A stretch of DNA of 30,489 nt from Gemella haemolysans (lineage in GTDB: Bacteria > Bacillota > Bacilli > Staphylococcales > Gemellaceae). Within the stretch, counting starts at the first letter, position 1. Every line of letters starts with the position of its first letter. A model generated the notes under the pieces. It was not told the origin of the DNA and made no database searches. It worked only from the letters and a program-made list of their open reading frames with translations. Of the stretch, positions 24,186-30,489 are shown in pieces. The position numbers and the translations under genes were made by a program. Location of the stretch: positions 1 to 30,489 of the forward strand of contig NZ_CABFLN010000017.1 in the NCBI RefSeq assembly GCF_901873445.1, written 5' to 3'.

Positions 24186-25676
24186 ATGAAAAACAAAATA
24201 ATATTTTTTACAAGAGTACCGAAGGTGGGTACGACAAAAACAAGGTTATATGACTTTGTTTCACTAGAAAATGCTATCGAAATTCAAAAAAAATTAATGA
24301 AATTGAATTATAGACTTTTAAAAGAAAGCGGAGAAGAATTAGTAGTTTATCACGATGGTCAAAATAGTGATGATAATACGATGAAGGATATTCTAGAAAA
24401 GAGGAAATTTTCTTATCAAGAAGGAAAAACACTTGGTGATAAGATGTATAATGCTATTGAAGCAGAATTGAAAACTAGTGACAAGGTGATTTTATTAGGT
24501 TCTGATATCTATAATCTAAAAAAAGATATGATTAATACTGCTTTTGAGAAATTAGATAATTTTGATATTGTTATAAATCCTAGTATTGACGGTGGGTACT
24601 TTTTAATAGGAATGAAGAAAGCTACTAAGGAGGTATTTAATCTCCCTAGTTATGGTGACAATAGTGTTTTAGAGAATTTACTTTCTGTTTGTAAAGAGCA
24701 GAAATTAAGCTATTATCTAGGTGAAAGTGGACTTGATATCGATACAAAAGAAGACCTTCTACTTGCGGAAACAGGATATGAGAATATTGAGTTATTAGGT
24801 GCGGGAGAATATAATATTAATTTTACCTTTGACGATAAGAATTTTAAAAAAGTTCTTAGAATAAATATGAAGAGTCAGATGAATCTTGAGAATCAAATAG
24901 AGTATGAATATGAGACTCTACAATTGTTGAAAGATAGTGGAGTTACACCAAAACCGTATGAACTAGTGACGGAAACAAGTTTATTGCCATATAAATATTT
25001 AACGATGGAGTTTTTAGAAGGTAGAACACTTAATTACAAAACGGATATGGATATTGCAGCTTATTTATTAAGTAAGGTTCACAATACACCATATGGTGAC
25101 AACAATTTAATCAATGCAGCGAATCCATTTCAACTGATGTTTGATGAATGTAGACAAATGTCGGGTGAATATTTATCTTGGGATAAGGCTGATAAAAAAG
25201 TTAGCTCGTATATCAATACTTTCTTAGAAAAATGTCAGACGCTTATACCTGAAAAATATAGTATAGCTAATCCATGTATTATAAACACCGAACTAAATTC
25301 AGGAAACTTCCTGATTGGAGAAGGAAAAGAAGATAGTTATGTTATTGATTGGGAGAAGGCATTAATAGGAGAGTGTGAACAAGATTTAGCTCATTTTCTG
25401 GCACCGACGACAACATTTTGGAAGACGGATATTATTTTATTGAAAGCAGAAATTGATGAATTTTTAGAAGAATATAGTAAATATCGTACATTTGATAAAG
25501 AACGATTTGAAAGATATTTAATATTTAATTGTCTAAGAGGTGTGACATGGTGTAGTATGGCGTTTAAACAGTATAGTGAAAATGATAAAATGTTGATGGA
25601 TGATAGTACATTTAAAAAAATAGCCTCATATATTGAATTAGAATTTTTAGAAAAAGTATCAGCATACTTTAAATAG
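24186..25676 (+). CDS. Fusion of TIGR04282/DUF2064 glycosyltransferase-like domain and APH/choline-kinase-like domain
   Basis: A 496-residue two-domain cytosolic protein. Residues about 1-195 match the GT-A fold family TIGR04282 (DUF2064): FFTRVPKVGTTKTRL (8-21), LLGSDI with Asp107, NPSIDGGYFLIG (131-142) and DIDTKEDL (184-191). Residues about 200-496 resemble choline-kinase/aminoglycoside-phosphotransferase proteins: GAGEYNINF, VLRI with the N-lobe Lys/Arg region, TMEFLEGRTL hinge, and IDWEKA with metal-binding Asp388. The catalytic loop HxDxxxxN reads NTELNSGN (367-374), so His is Asn and the catalytic Asp is Glu. Nucleotidyl or glycosyl transfer coupled to phosphorylation of a small alcohol or sugar is a guess. 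A VTT gene follows after 10 bases. Confidence 0.8.
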   Translation: MKNKIIFFTRVPKVGTTKTRLYDFVSLENAIEIQKKLMKLNYRLLKESGEELVVYHDGQNSDDNTMKDILEKRKFSYQEGKTLGDKMYNAIEAELKTSDKVILLGSDIYNLKKDMINTAFEKLDNFDIVINPSIDGGYFLIGMKKATKEVFNLPSYGDNSVLENLLSVCKEQKLSYYLGESGLDIDTKEDLLLAETGYENIELLGAGEYNINFTFDDKNFKKVLRINMKSQMNLENQIEYEYETLQLLKDSGVTPKPYELVTETSLLPYKYLTMEFLEGRTLNYKTDMDIAAYLLSKVHNTPYGDNNLINAANPFQLMFDECRQMSGEYLSWDKADKKVSSYINTFLEKCQTLIPEKYSIANPCIINTELNSGNFLIGEGKEDSYVIDWEKALIGECEQDLAHFLAPTTTFWKTDIILLKAEIDEFLEEYSKYRTFDKERFERYLIFNCLRGVTWCSMAFKQYSENDKMLMDDSTFKKIASYIELEFLEKVSAYFK

Positions 25677-25686
25677 GAGGAGAGTA

Positions 25687-26286
25687 ATGACTGAGTTTAT
25701 TCAAAGTTTTGGTGTACTAGCACCAATTATTTATGTATTAATGTTTATGTTCTTACCGGTATTTTTCTTTCCGGTTCCAATACTTGCAGTTGCTGGAGGA
25801 GTAGCGTTTGGTTTTGTCGAGGGAAGTTTACTAACTTTTGTTGGAGCTTCATTGAATTGTTATATTATGTTTGTAATTTCTCGTCGTTTTGGACGCGAAT
25901 GGGTGAAAAACTACCTTAAGAAAAAAATGACACCGAAGCAACATGATAGAATCTTTAATGTTAGTGATGAGAAGTTGATGATGAGTCTAGTAATTTTGAG
26001 ACTTATTCCTTTAGTGCCATATAATATGATAAATTATGGATATGGTTTAACTAATATAAGTTTAACAAAATATATGATAGCGAGTGTACTTGGAATAATT
26101 CCAGGAACAGTAGTATTTTTAAACTTTGGAGCTACTAGTACAAATGTCTTTAGTAAAGAATTTTTAATAGCCTCATTATTAGTAATTTTATTAACTGTTG
26201 GTTCTATCTATTTATCTAAGTTAGTAGAAAAAAGAGAACAACAAAAGAAAGCAGAAAATAACAAAGAAAACTCTCAAGAGATTTAA
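25687..26286 (+). CDS. VTT/DedA-like membrane protein (TVP38/TMEM64 family), copy 2
   Basis: A 199-residue integral membrane protein and a clear paralogue of the gene at 5503-6051: FGVLAPIIYVL, FFPVPILAVAGGVAFGF, KQHDRIFNVSDEKLMMSLVILRLIPLVPYNMINYGYGLT and IPGTVVFLNFGA align block by block. The VTT core arginine and prolines are kept. The C-terminus is charged and Lys/Glu-rich (EKREQQKKAENNKEN). AGGAGGAG precedes the ATG and overlaps the stop region of the fusion gene, so the two are cotranscribed and may act on the same compound. Lipid or small-molecule transport is inferred from the family. The end of the gene forms the left arm of its terminator. Confidence 0.88.
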   Translation: MTEFIQSFGVLAPIIYVLMFMFLPVFFFPVPILAVAGGVAFGFVEGSLLTFVGASLNCYIMFVISRRFGREWVKNYLKKKMTPKQHDRIFNVSDEKLMMSLVILRLIPLVPYNMINYGYGLTNISLTKYMIASVLGIIPGTVVFLNFGATSTNVFSKEFLIASLLVILLTVGSIYLSKLVEKREQQKKAENNKENSQEI

Positions 26287-26307
26287 TGTCTTGAGAGTTA
26301 TTTTTTT
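26269..26307. terminator. Bidirectional terminator overlapping the end of the VTT gene
   Basis: AACTCTCAAGA (26269-26279) pairs perfectly with TCTTGAGAGTT (26289-26299), then ATTTTTTT. The stop codon lies in the loop. The convergent LiaF-like gene ends at 26306. Confidence 0.88.
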
Positions 26308-26989
26308 ATATATGAATTATTTCAACTTCTCCAAAAGTTACCGAACCATTTAGAATGATTTTTACATCTTTACCGATGTTGTGAGAGTTTTTTTGAACTT
26401 TTCCTAAGAAGTTATTTGTATTATTTTCGATTGTCCATTCTTTTGGTAAATAAACTTTCAGATTACCAAAAGAAATCGAAACATTAAGTTCAAAGTTTTT
26501 TATAGGGTAAGTATCTAATTTTTCAAAGTAGATAGTAGTAGTCCCGAATGTCGTAGAAGCAGAGAATGAATCAGATTTACTAATATCAATATACTGTGTA
26601 TTTTCGCCAAAGGTTACATCAGAATAATCATAGCCATTTTCTATCTTTTGATGTTTTTTACTTTTATGGAATTTTTTGAATTCTCTATATTTATATTTTC
26701 TAGGTACAAACATAGATATACCAAGACTAAGAAAAACTGCCACAAAGAATATTTTCCATCCTGATATGTTTGCAAAGTGATAATTTTTATTGTACACATA
26801 GAATAATAATGCAAGTGGGAATATTGTTCCAAAAGAATCAAAATCCATTAAACCTCGAACAGCAAAAAATCCAAGTACAACAGTACATATAGCGAGAAAA
26901 ATTGATCCGTTTGGGAAAATACTAAAACCATCAAGTAGAGTAGTTATAGCAACTAGTATAAAAAATAATCCAATAAAACTTCGTCTCAT
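26306..26989 (-). CDS. LiaF-domain membrane protein, likely partner of the adjacent LytTR regulator
   Basis: A 227-residue protein. Four predicted membrane helices lie in the first roughly 105 residues (starting RRSFIGLFFILVAITTLL), followed by a basic linker (KYKYREFKKFHKSKKHQK). The C-terminal domain is a beta-rich LiaF/DUF2154 type with repeated SFG/TFG turns (DVTFGENTQ, TTFGTTTIYF, SFGNLKVYLP, VTFGEVEI). LiaF in Bacilli restrains the LiaRS cell-envelope stress response; here there is no LiaRS. The gene starts 6 bases after a LytTR gene, so by analogy to LytTR regulatory systems (HdrRM, BrsRM) it may hold the regulator inactive at the membrane. That function is inference. Confidence 0.85.
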   Translation of the reverse strand: MRRSFIGLFFILVAITTLLDGFSIFPNGSIFLAICTVVLGFFAVRGLMDFDSFGTIFPLALLFYVYNKNYHFANISGWKIFFVAVFLSLGISMFVPRKYKYREFKKFHKSKKHQKIENGYDYSDVTFGENTQYIDISKSDSFSASTTFGTTTIYFEKLDTYPIKNFELNVSISFGNLKVYLPKEWTIENNTNNFLGKVQKNSHNIGKDVKIILNGSVTFGEVEIIHI

Positions 26990-26995
26990 TTATTT

Positions 26996-27448
26996 TTACC
27001 TCATTTCTTTTAATTTATCTTTCAATATTTTATAGTAATGTCTTGAAATATGAACCTGCTTTTTAGAATTTGAAAAAGAAGCGGTACTAGAACCAGAAAA
27101 AGATTTTTCTAGCGAATAAATTACTTTTGTATTTATTATAGAGCTCTTAGAAATTCGACAATAATAAAATGGAATCATCTTTTCTAATTCATACAATTTA
27201 AACTTCACTTCGAAGAATTCATCTGTAGTATGAGCATATACCTTATTATCAGAAGTTTCAAAAAATAATATTGATTCGAGTGGGATGAAATATTCTGAGT
27301 CACCTTTATAGAAAATTATTTTTTGAGAATTTAATAAAGCTTTTTCAACTAGTTCTTTAATTAATATTACATCATTATTTAAGTCAGGTGTCTTAATAAC
27401 AAGTTCGATGTCTTTAAGCGTTGAATCTAATTCTATGTTAATTTTCAT
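26996..27448 (-). CDS. LytTR-family DNA-binding regulator
   Basis: A 150-residue protein with no receiver domain. Residues about 50-150 form a LytTR DNA-binding domain: YFIPLESILFFETSDNKVYAHT, FKLYELEKMIPFYYCRISKSSIIN, and VHISRHYYKILKDKLKE at the end. The N-terminal 45 residues are of unknown fold. Small stand-alone LytTR proteins paired with a membrane inhibitor form LytTR regulatory systems in streptococci; the next gene encodes a membrane protein with a LiaF domain. The ATG at 27448 has GAAAGGAG upstream. The promoter carries the 21-bp-spaced direct repeat expected of a LytTR target, so autoactivation is likely. It is not a two-component response regulator, since the REC domain is missing. 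Confidence 0.9.
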   Translation of the reverse strand: MKINIELDSTLKDIELVIKTPDLNNDVILIKELVEKALLNSQKIIFYKGDSEYFIPLESILFFETSDNKVYAHTTDEFFEVKFKLYELEKMIPFYYCRISKSSIINTKVIYSLEKSFSGSSTASFSNSKKQVHISRHYYKILKDKLKEMR

Positions 27449-27478
27449 ATTGTCTCCTTTCTAAATGTTTATAGGTAT

Positions 27479-27507
27479 ATTATATATTATTTCAACGTAA
27501 AAATTAA
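27479..27507 (-). promoter_or_regulatory. Promoter of the LytTR-LiaF operon
   Basis: On the minus strand TTAATT (plus coordinates 27502-27507), 17 bases, perfect TATAAT (27479-27484). The weak -35 fits an activator-dependent promoter. Confidence 0.7.
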
Positions 27508-27517
27508 TAGCTTTTAG

Positions 27518-27548
27518 GTAAGTGGTAAAAAACCAGTTGTAAGTGGTA
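27518..27548 (-). promoter_or_regulatory. Putative LytTR binding site (direct repeat)
   Basis: GTAAGTGGTA occurs at 27518-27527 and 27539-27548, starts 21 bp apart (two helical turns), reading TACCACTTAC on the gene's strand. It ends 10 bases upstream of the -35 of the LytTR operon. LytTR proteins bind pairs of about 9-bp direct repeats with this phasing. Confidence 0.7.
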
Positions 27549-27570
27549 TAAATATGGAATATGAGAACAC

Positions 27571-27584
27571 TTGTGATTTCACAA
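27571..27584. promoter_or_regulatory. Short perfect dyad between the LytTR site and selC
   Basis: TTGTGA-TT-TCACAA, a perfect 14-base palindrome, 35 bases upstream of the selC -35 and 22 bases beyond the LytTR repeat. It may be an operator; no known regulator is assigned. Confidence 0.3.
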
Positions 27585-27619
27585 ATAGAATAGTATTCTG
27601 TATACGTTAACATATCATC

Positions 27620-27648
27620 TTGCATTTTTGCAATATTTATTGTATAAT
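27620..27648 (+). promoter_or_regulatory. Promoter of the selenocysteine tRNA gene
   Basis: TTGCAT (27620-27625), exactly 17 bases, TATAAT (27643-27648). The tRNA begins 12 bases after the -10. Confidence 0.85.
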
Positions 27649-27660
27649 ATAAACATACTT

Positions 27661-27757
27661 GGGAGTGGATGAGTTCTGGTGTGCTCTCTAGTCTTCAAAA
27701 CTAGTATGAGGGGTTAAGAGCCTCTTGGGTGGGTTCGATTCCCACACATTCCCGCCA
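27661..27757 (+). tRNA. selC: tRNA-Sec(TCA)
   Basis: A 97-base tRNA-like gene with encoded CCA. The anticodon stem CTAGT/ACTAG frames loop CTTCAAA, so the anticodon is TCA (27695-27697), reading UGA. The long acceptor (GGGAGTGG against ACATTCCC, eight positions with one G-A mismatch at the bottom), T arm GTGGG-TTCGATT-CCCAC, extended D arm and very long variable arm (GAGG ... CCTC) are the marks of bacterial tRNA-Sec; discriminator G is followed by CCA as in E. coli selC. A serine tRNA would have a shorter acceptor and tRNA-Ser(TGA) is already present at 1099. A T run follows directly. Confidence 0.92.
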
Positions 27758-27782
27758 GTTTTTTTATTTTTTAGATATATAA

Positions 27783-27818
27783 AAGCCATCATGGAGTGAT
27801 TTTCATGATGGCTTCTTT
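27783..27818. terminator. Bidirectional terminator between selC and the ECF operon
   Basis: AAGCCATCATG (27783-27793) pairs perfectly with CATGATGGCTT (27804-27814). T-rich on the plus strand, TTTTAT on the minus strand; it touches the end of the convergent transporter gene. Confidence 0.85.
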
Positions 27819-28475
27819 CTATTTATTTAGTACTAATAATAGAGATAAAAGTATAGAGAAAAGTAATATAATAAATATACTTTTGTTTTTATCGATTATA
27901 TATTTATTATAGTGAGTTCGTTTTTTAAAGTCTTCATAGGCATGTACTGTCATCGCTTCAGATATTTGAGGCTGCCAAGTTAAAGCTATAAATATAGCTT
28001 TTGCATAGTAGTAAGGTGACCAAAAAGGTAAGAAGATACCCCTAAGTCGACTTGATTTTGTAATCATTTGGGTTTCGTATTGTATTCTTGGCAATGCTTG
28101 AATAACTACTAGAAGACCATAGACTACATTAGATGAAAGTCCATGTTGTTCAAGATATTTTAATAGTTCCACTAGAGAAATGTATGTTGCTAAAATTAAA
28201 CCTAATCCTGCAAAACTATATGTTCTAGTAAAAATTAAAAGAGCGTATTTATAATTAGAAGTTTGAACAATAATAGCCCAGGCAGAACCTATTGCAGGTA
28301 GAAGTGGTAGGAATAGAAAAATTAGTAACTTATTCCAATATTTTGACGAAACTAATAAAACTATTGTTGTACATATTATAGTAATATTTAGAGCTAGTAA
28401 TTTACTAAACGAAATCCAAATAGTTAATAACATTATTATAAGAGTAAGAGTAGGACTAATTATTTTCTTTTCCAT
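27819..28475 (-). CDS. ykoC: ECF transporter T component (YkoC-like)
   Basis: Transmembrane EcfT/CbiQ-family subunit of 218 residues that links the substrate-binding S component to the ATPases. Several hydrophobic helices run through the N-terminal half and one at the C-terminus. The coupling-helix motifs appear as SRLRG (near 143) and AMTVHAYED (near 175), the T-family Ala/Arg/Gly-type signatures. Its start overlaps the ATPase gene by 20 bases, with GGAGG upstream. As the third gene in ykoE-ykoD-ykoC order it should serve a thiamine-precursor transporter. It is not the general EcfT, since the operon carries its own S and A components. Confidence 0.85.
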   Translation of the reverse strand: MEKKIISPTLTLIIMLLTIWISFSKLLALNITIICTTIVLLVSSKYWNKLLIFLFLPLLPAIGSAWAIIVQTSNYKYALLIFTRTYSFAGLGLILATYISLVELLKYLEQHGLSSNVVYGLLVVIQALPRIQYETQMITKSSRLRGIFLPFWSPYYYAKAIFIALTWQPQISEAMTVHAYEDFKKRTHYNKYIIDKNKSIFIILLFSILLSLLLVLNK

Positions 28476-29826
28476 AATTATCCTCCGTTATACAATGTAA
28501 AGTATTATTTGAGATTTCAATATGGTAATCACTTCTATTATTTAGCGGTTCTAATCTATGACTAACAATAATAAATGATTGACCTACAAGCTCCTTATTC
28601 TCTTCTATCCAATCCATGATGAATGAACAGGCCCTTTCATCTAGATGAGTAAAAGGTTCATCTAACAGCAACAGCTCAGTTTTTTGACTTAATAAACACA
28701 TAAGTTGAATAAGTTTTCTTTGGCCACCGCTATAATAATATAAACTTTTATCGAGTTCTTTTTCTAAATCAAATTCTTCTAAAAGCTTTTTTTGCCACAC
28801 GTGAGCATGTTCCCAAATATCTTTTTGCATAGATATTTCTTCTCGTGGCATTAAACTAATGAATTGCTGAAAGGCGTCTTGTAAGCAAGTACTTAGTTTT
28901 CTATATAACTTTCTTGATTTTTTCACTTTGGTATCTTTAAAATAAATATTTCCCTTATATTTTTTTAGCTGGGAGATAGCATGTAGTAGTGTTGTTTTTC
29001 CTGTTCCGTTATCTCCTGTTAGTGTGGTAATTCCTTTGTGTATTGTAAAGTTTGTTGTGTTTAATAATTTTTTGTTCCCTTGAGTAATAATGACTTCTTT
29101 AAGTTTAAGTAATTCTTCTGTTTGTAAGTTTTTAGCTAGATTTATAGTTGTAGTTTTTATGCTTGGGTTTTCTATTAATTCCAAACTCCCATTAGAAAGA
29201 TAATAGAAAGTATCTGCATAGTTTAAATACAGTTGATATTCGTGATCGCAAACTATTATTGTCACACCTTGATTGTTTAAGTCTTTAAGTAAAGTTAATA
29301 GAGAGCTACGAGTTTTCTTATCAACATTTGCAAAAGGTTCATCTAATATTAATATTTCACTCCCCATCGCTAAAGCAACAGCAAATGCTGCACGTTGACG
29401 TTCTCCTCCAGATAATGTATGGATATGTTTCTTTGCGAGTTCTTTTGTTTTAGTGATTGATAGAGCATACTCTAGTTTTTCATTAATAACCTGTGTTTCT
29501 AGACATAGATTTTCTAAAGCAAAGATTATCTCTTCTTCTAAAGTAGGCATAACAAACTGATTAATAGCGTGTTGCATCACATACCCTATGTGCCTAACAT
29601 GTTCTTGCATAGGTATATCAACTATATTTTTTTCTTTGTAAGTTATGAGTCCGTCGTATTTTTCCTTATTTAATTTACAAATTGTTCGAAGTAGGGTAGA
29701 TTTGCCACTACCGATATTTCCTGTTAAAACTAGCCAACTGTGCTCTTTTATCTTTAGATTAACATTATCAAATAAGACTTTATCTTTAATTTTTAGAGAA
29801 AAATCAACGATTTCTATAATGTTCAT
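28456..29826 (-). CDS. ykoD: ECF transporter ATPase with two fused ABC domains (YkoD-like)
   Basis: A 456-residue ATP-binding subunit carrying both nucleotide-binding domains in one chain. Domain 1: Walker A GNIGSGKS (36-43), signature LSGGE (138-142), Walker B ILILDEP, switch His in CDHEYQ. Domain 2: Walker A GDNGTGKT (271-278), signature YSGGQ (365-369), Walker B LLLLDEP, switch His in VSHRLEP. Fused ABC pairs of this type are the A component of YkoEDC, ThiXYZ-like and similar dedicated ECF systems. It overlaps the S-component gene by one base (TAATG) and the T-component gene by 20 bases, so translation is coupled. Confidence 0.92.
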   Translation of the reverse strand: MNIIEIVDFSLKIKDKVLFDNVNLKIKEHSWLVLTGNIGSGKSTLLRTICKLNKEKYDGLITYKEKNIVDIPMQEHVRHIGYVMQHAINQFVMPTLEEEIIFALENLCLETQVINEKLEYALSITKTKELAKKHIHTLSGGERQRAAFAVALAMGSEILILDEPFANVDKKTRSSLLTLLKDLNNQGVTIIVCDHEYQLYLNYADTFYYLSNGSLELIENPSIKTTTINLAKNLQTEELLKLKEVIITQGNKKLLNTTNFTIHKGITTLTGDNGTGKTTLLHAISQLKKYKGNIYFKDTKVKKSRKLYRKLSTCLQDAFQQFISLMPREEISMQKDIWEHAHVWQKKLLEEFDLEKELDKSLYYYSGGQRKLIQLMCLLSQKTELLLLDEPFTHLDERACSFIMDWIEENKELVGQSFIIVSHRLEPLNNRSDYHIEISNNTLHCITEDNYGKENN

Positions 29827-30383
29827 TACTCATTACCGCTTTTTTGAACTTTATTAACGATATTTAGAATAAGTTTTACACAGATAACGCCAAAAATCAC
29901 CACTGAGATAAAACGAACAACTAATAATGCTAGAATTAATCCTATAGAATAAGCTTCGTAACCAAGTTTGAAATATTCAAAGACAAAGCTAGAAAGTGTA
30001 ATACCTATTGCAGATAGGAATAAAGATCTAGAATCATAACGTTTATACTTAGTAACTAAAAATCCGAACTCTGATCCTAATCCTTGTACTATACCTGATA
30101 TGATAACTCCAGCTCCGAAAAATGAACCGTATAGCATCTCAGCCAATGCCCCTAGAACTTCACCTAAAGTTGCACTCCCTGGTTTTTTAACCAATACAGC
30201 AGCGACAGGTGCAGCCATAACCCAAAGCCCGAATAGAATCTCATTTGCGAAAGGTTGGTAACCTAGCGGAGTAAGTGCAGCCTCTAATCCAGCGTAAACC
30301 CATCCTGCAGCAAGAAATATGCCTCCAAATAAGAAACCTATTAAGGCTAAAATAATAATGTCCTTTGTAGACCATTTTTTCAT
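29826..30383 (-). CDS. ykoE: ECF transporter S component, YkoE family (thiamine/HMP-type)
   Basis: A 185-residue membrane protein with about five or six helices. The N-terminal WSTKDIIILALIGFLFGGIF and the mid-region EVLGALAEMLYGSFFGAGVIISGIVQGLGSEFGF match the YkoE substrate-binding family, whose members import hydroxymethylpyrimidine or thiamine. First gene of ykoE-ykoD-ykoC. The ATG has AGGAGG upstream. In Bacillus these operons are under a TPP riboswitch; here an insertion-sequence end starts about 30 bp before the gene, so no riboswitch can be seen. Substrate is inferred from family and gene order. Confidence 0.87.
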   Translation of the reverse strand: MKKWSTKDIIILALIGFLFGGIFLAAGWVYAGLEAALTPLGYQPFANEILFGLWVMAAPVAAVLVKKPGSATLGEVLGALAEMLYGSFFGAGVIISGIVQGLGSEFGFLVTKYKRYDSRSLFLSAIGITLSSFVFEYFKLGYEAYSIGLILALLVVRFISVVIFGVICVKLILNIVNKVQKSGNE

Positions 30384-30413
30384 AAGAAAAACCTCCTGTT
30401 ATTTTATCTTCAT

Positions 30414-30489
30414 GGTACTGCACCCAAAAAGTTGGACAAAATATTAAGTTATTTTTGTTTAGTATTTTAAACTTTAAAGTCAGTAAATT
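30414..30489. mobile_element. Terminal sequence of an IS150-like (IS3 family) element, cut by the window edge
   Basis: TACTGCACCC followed by GTTGGAC within 30416-30437 closely resembles the IS150-type terminal inverted repeat. No transposase is visible because the window ends 75 bases in. The element would lie to the right; the possibility of a solo remnant remains. Minus-strand TTTACT-17-TACTAA (30482-30487, 30459-30464) could act as an outward promoter towards ykoE. Confidence 0.55.

Noticed and set aside
24257..24272. parS-like sequence TGTTTCACTAGAAAAT
   Set aside because: It matches only 12 of 16 positions of the Bacillus parS consensus, its right half is poor, and it lies inside a coding region far from parAB.
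24186..26286. Idea that the fusion or VTT gene is itself a selenoprotein
   Set aside because: Neither has an in-frame TGA, and both end in TAG or TAA.
30384..30413. TPP riboswitch upstream of ykoE
   Set aside because: Only about 30 bases of native leader remain before the insertion-sequence end, and none of the conserved TPP motifs is present.

Overview
The window is a low-GC, AT-rich Bacilli-type chromosome segment. The order noc-parA-parB beside an rRNA/tRNA operon, plus a YchF GTPase and Gram-positive promoters, terminators and AGGAGG ribosome binding sites, suggests an origin-proximal region. A non-sporulating coccus such as Gemella is my best guess, but the genus is an inference.

Positions 1-1756 hold the 3' end of a 5S rRNA and 18 tRNA genes in an order much like the trnB-type clusters of other Bacilli. 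Positions 1916-5452 are a chromosome-segregation operon: noc, parA, parB, an MscS-type channel and a DUF951 protein. Positions 5503-8469 carry a VTT/DedA-like membrane protein and a CatE-like dioxygenase on the minus strand, then ychF. Positions 8576-14539 hold a lipase-like hydrolase, a class A penicillin-binding protein (minus strand) and a repeat-rich secreted protein ending in a CAP domain. Positions 14811-22079 are housekeeping: tyrS, rpiA, sufT; then ntdP-like DUF402, nadK and an RluA-type pseudouridine synthase; then cysK-cysE and a HAD phosphatase.

Positions 22302-26286 are the least familiar part. Two tandem rhodanese lipoproteins come first; the second has lost both catalytic cysteines and gained a His/Cys-rich tail. 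Next is a fusion of a TIGR04282/DUF2064 glycosyltransferase-like domain to a choline-kinase/APH-like domain with an altered catalytic loop, then a second VTT membrane protein.

Positions 26306-27548 (minus strand) hold a LytTR regulator and a LiaF-domain membrane protein. Upstream is a direct repeat of GTAAGTGGTA with 21-bp spacing, placed as an activator site for their promoter. At 27661-27757 there is a clear selenocysteine tRNA (selC, anticodon TCA) with its own strong promoter. No Sec machinery and no recognisable selenoprotein is in the window, and none of the 29 genes called here ends in TGA. The right end (27819-30383, minus strand) is a ykoEDC-type ECF transporter operon. An IS150-like terminal sequence begins about 30 bp upstream of its first gene and runs off the window.
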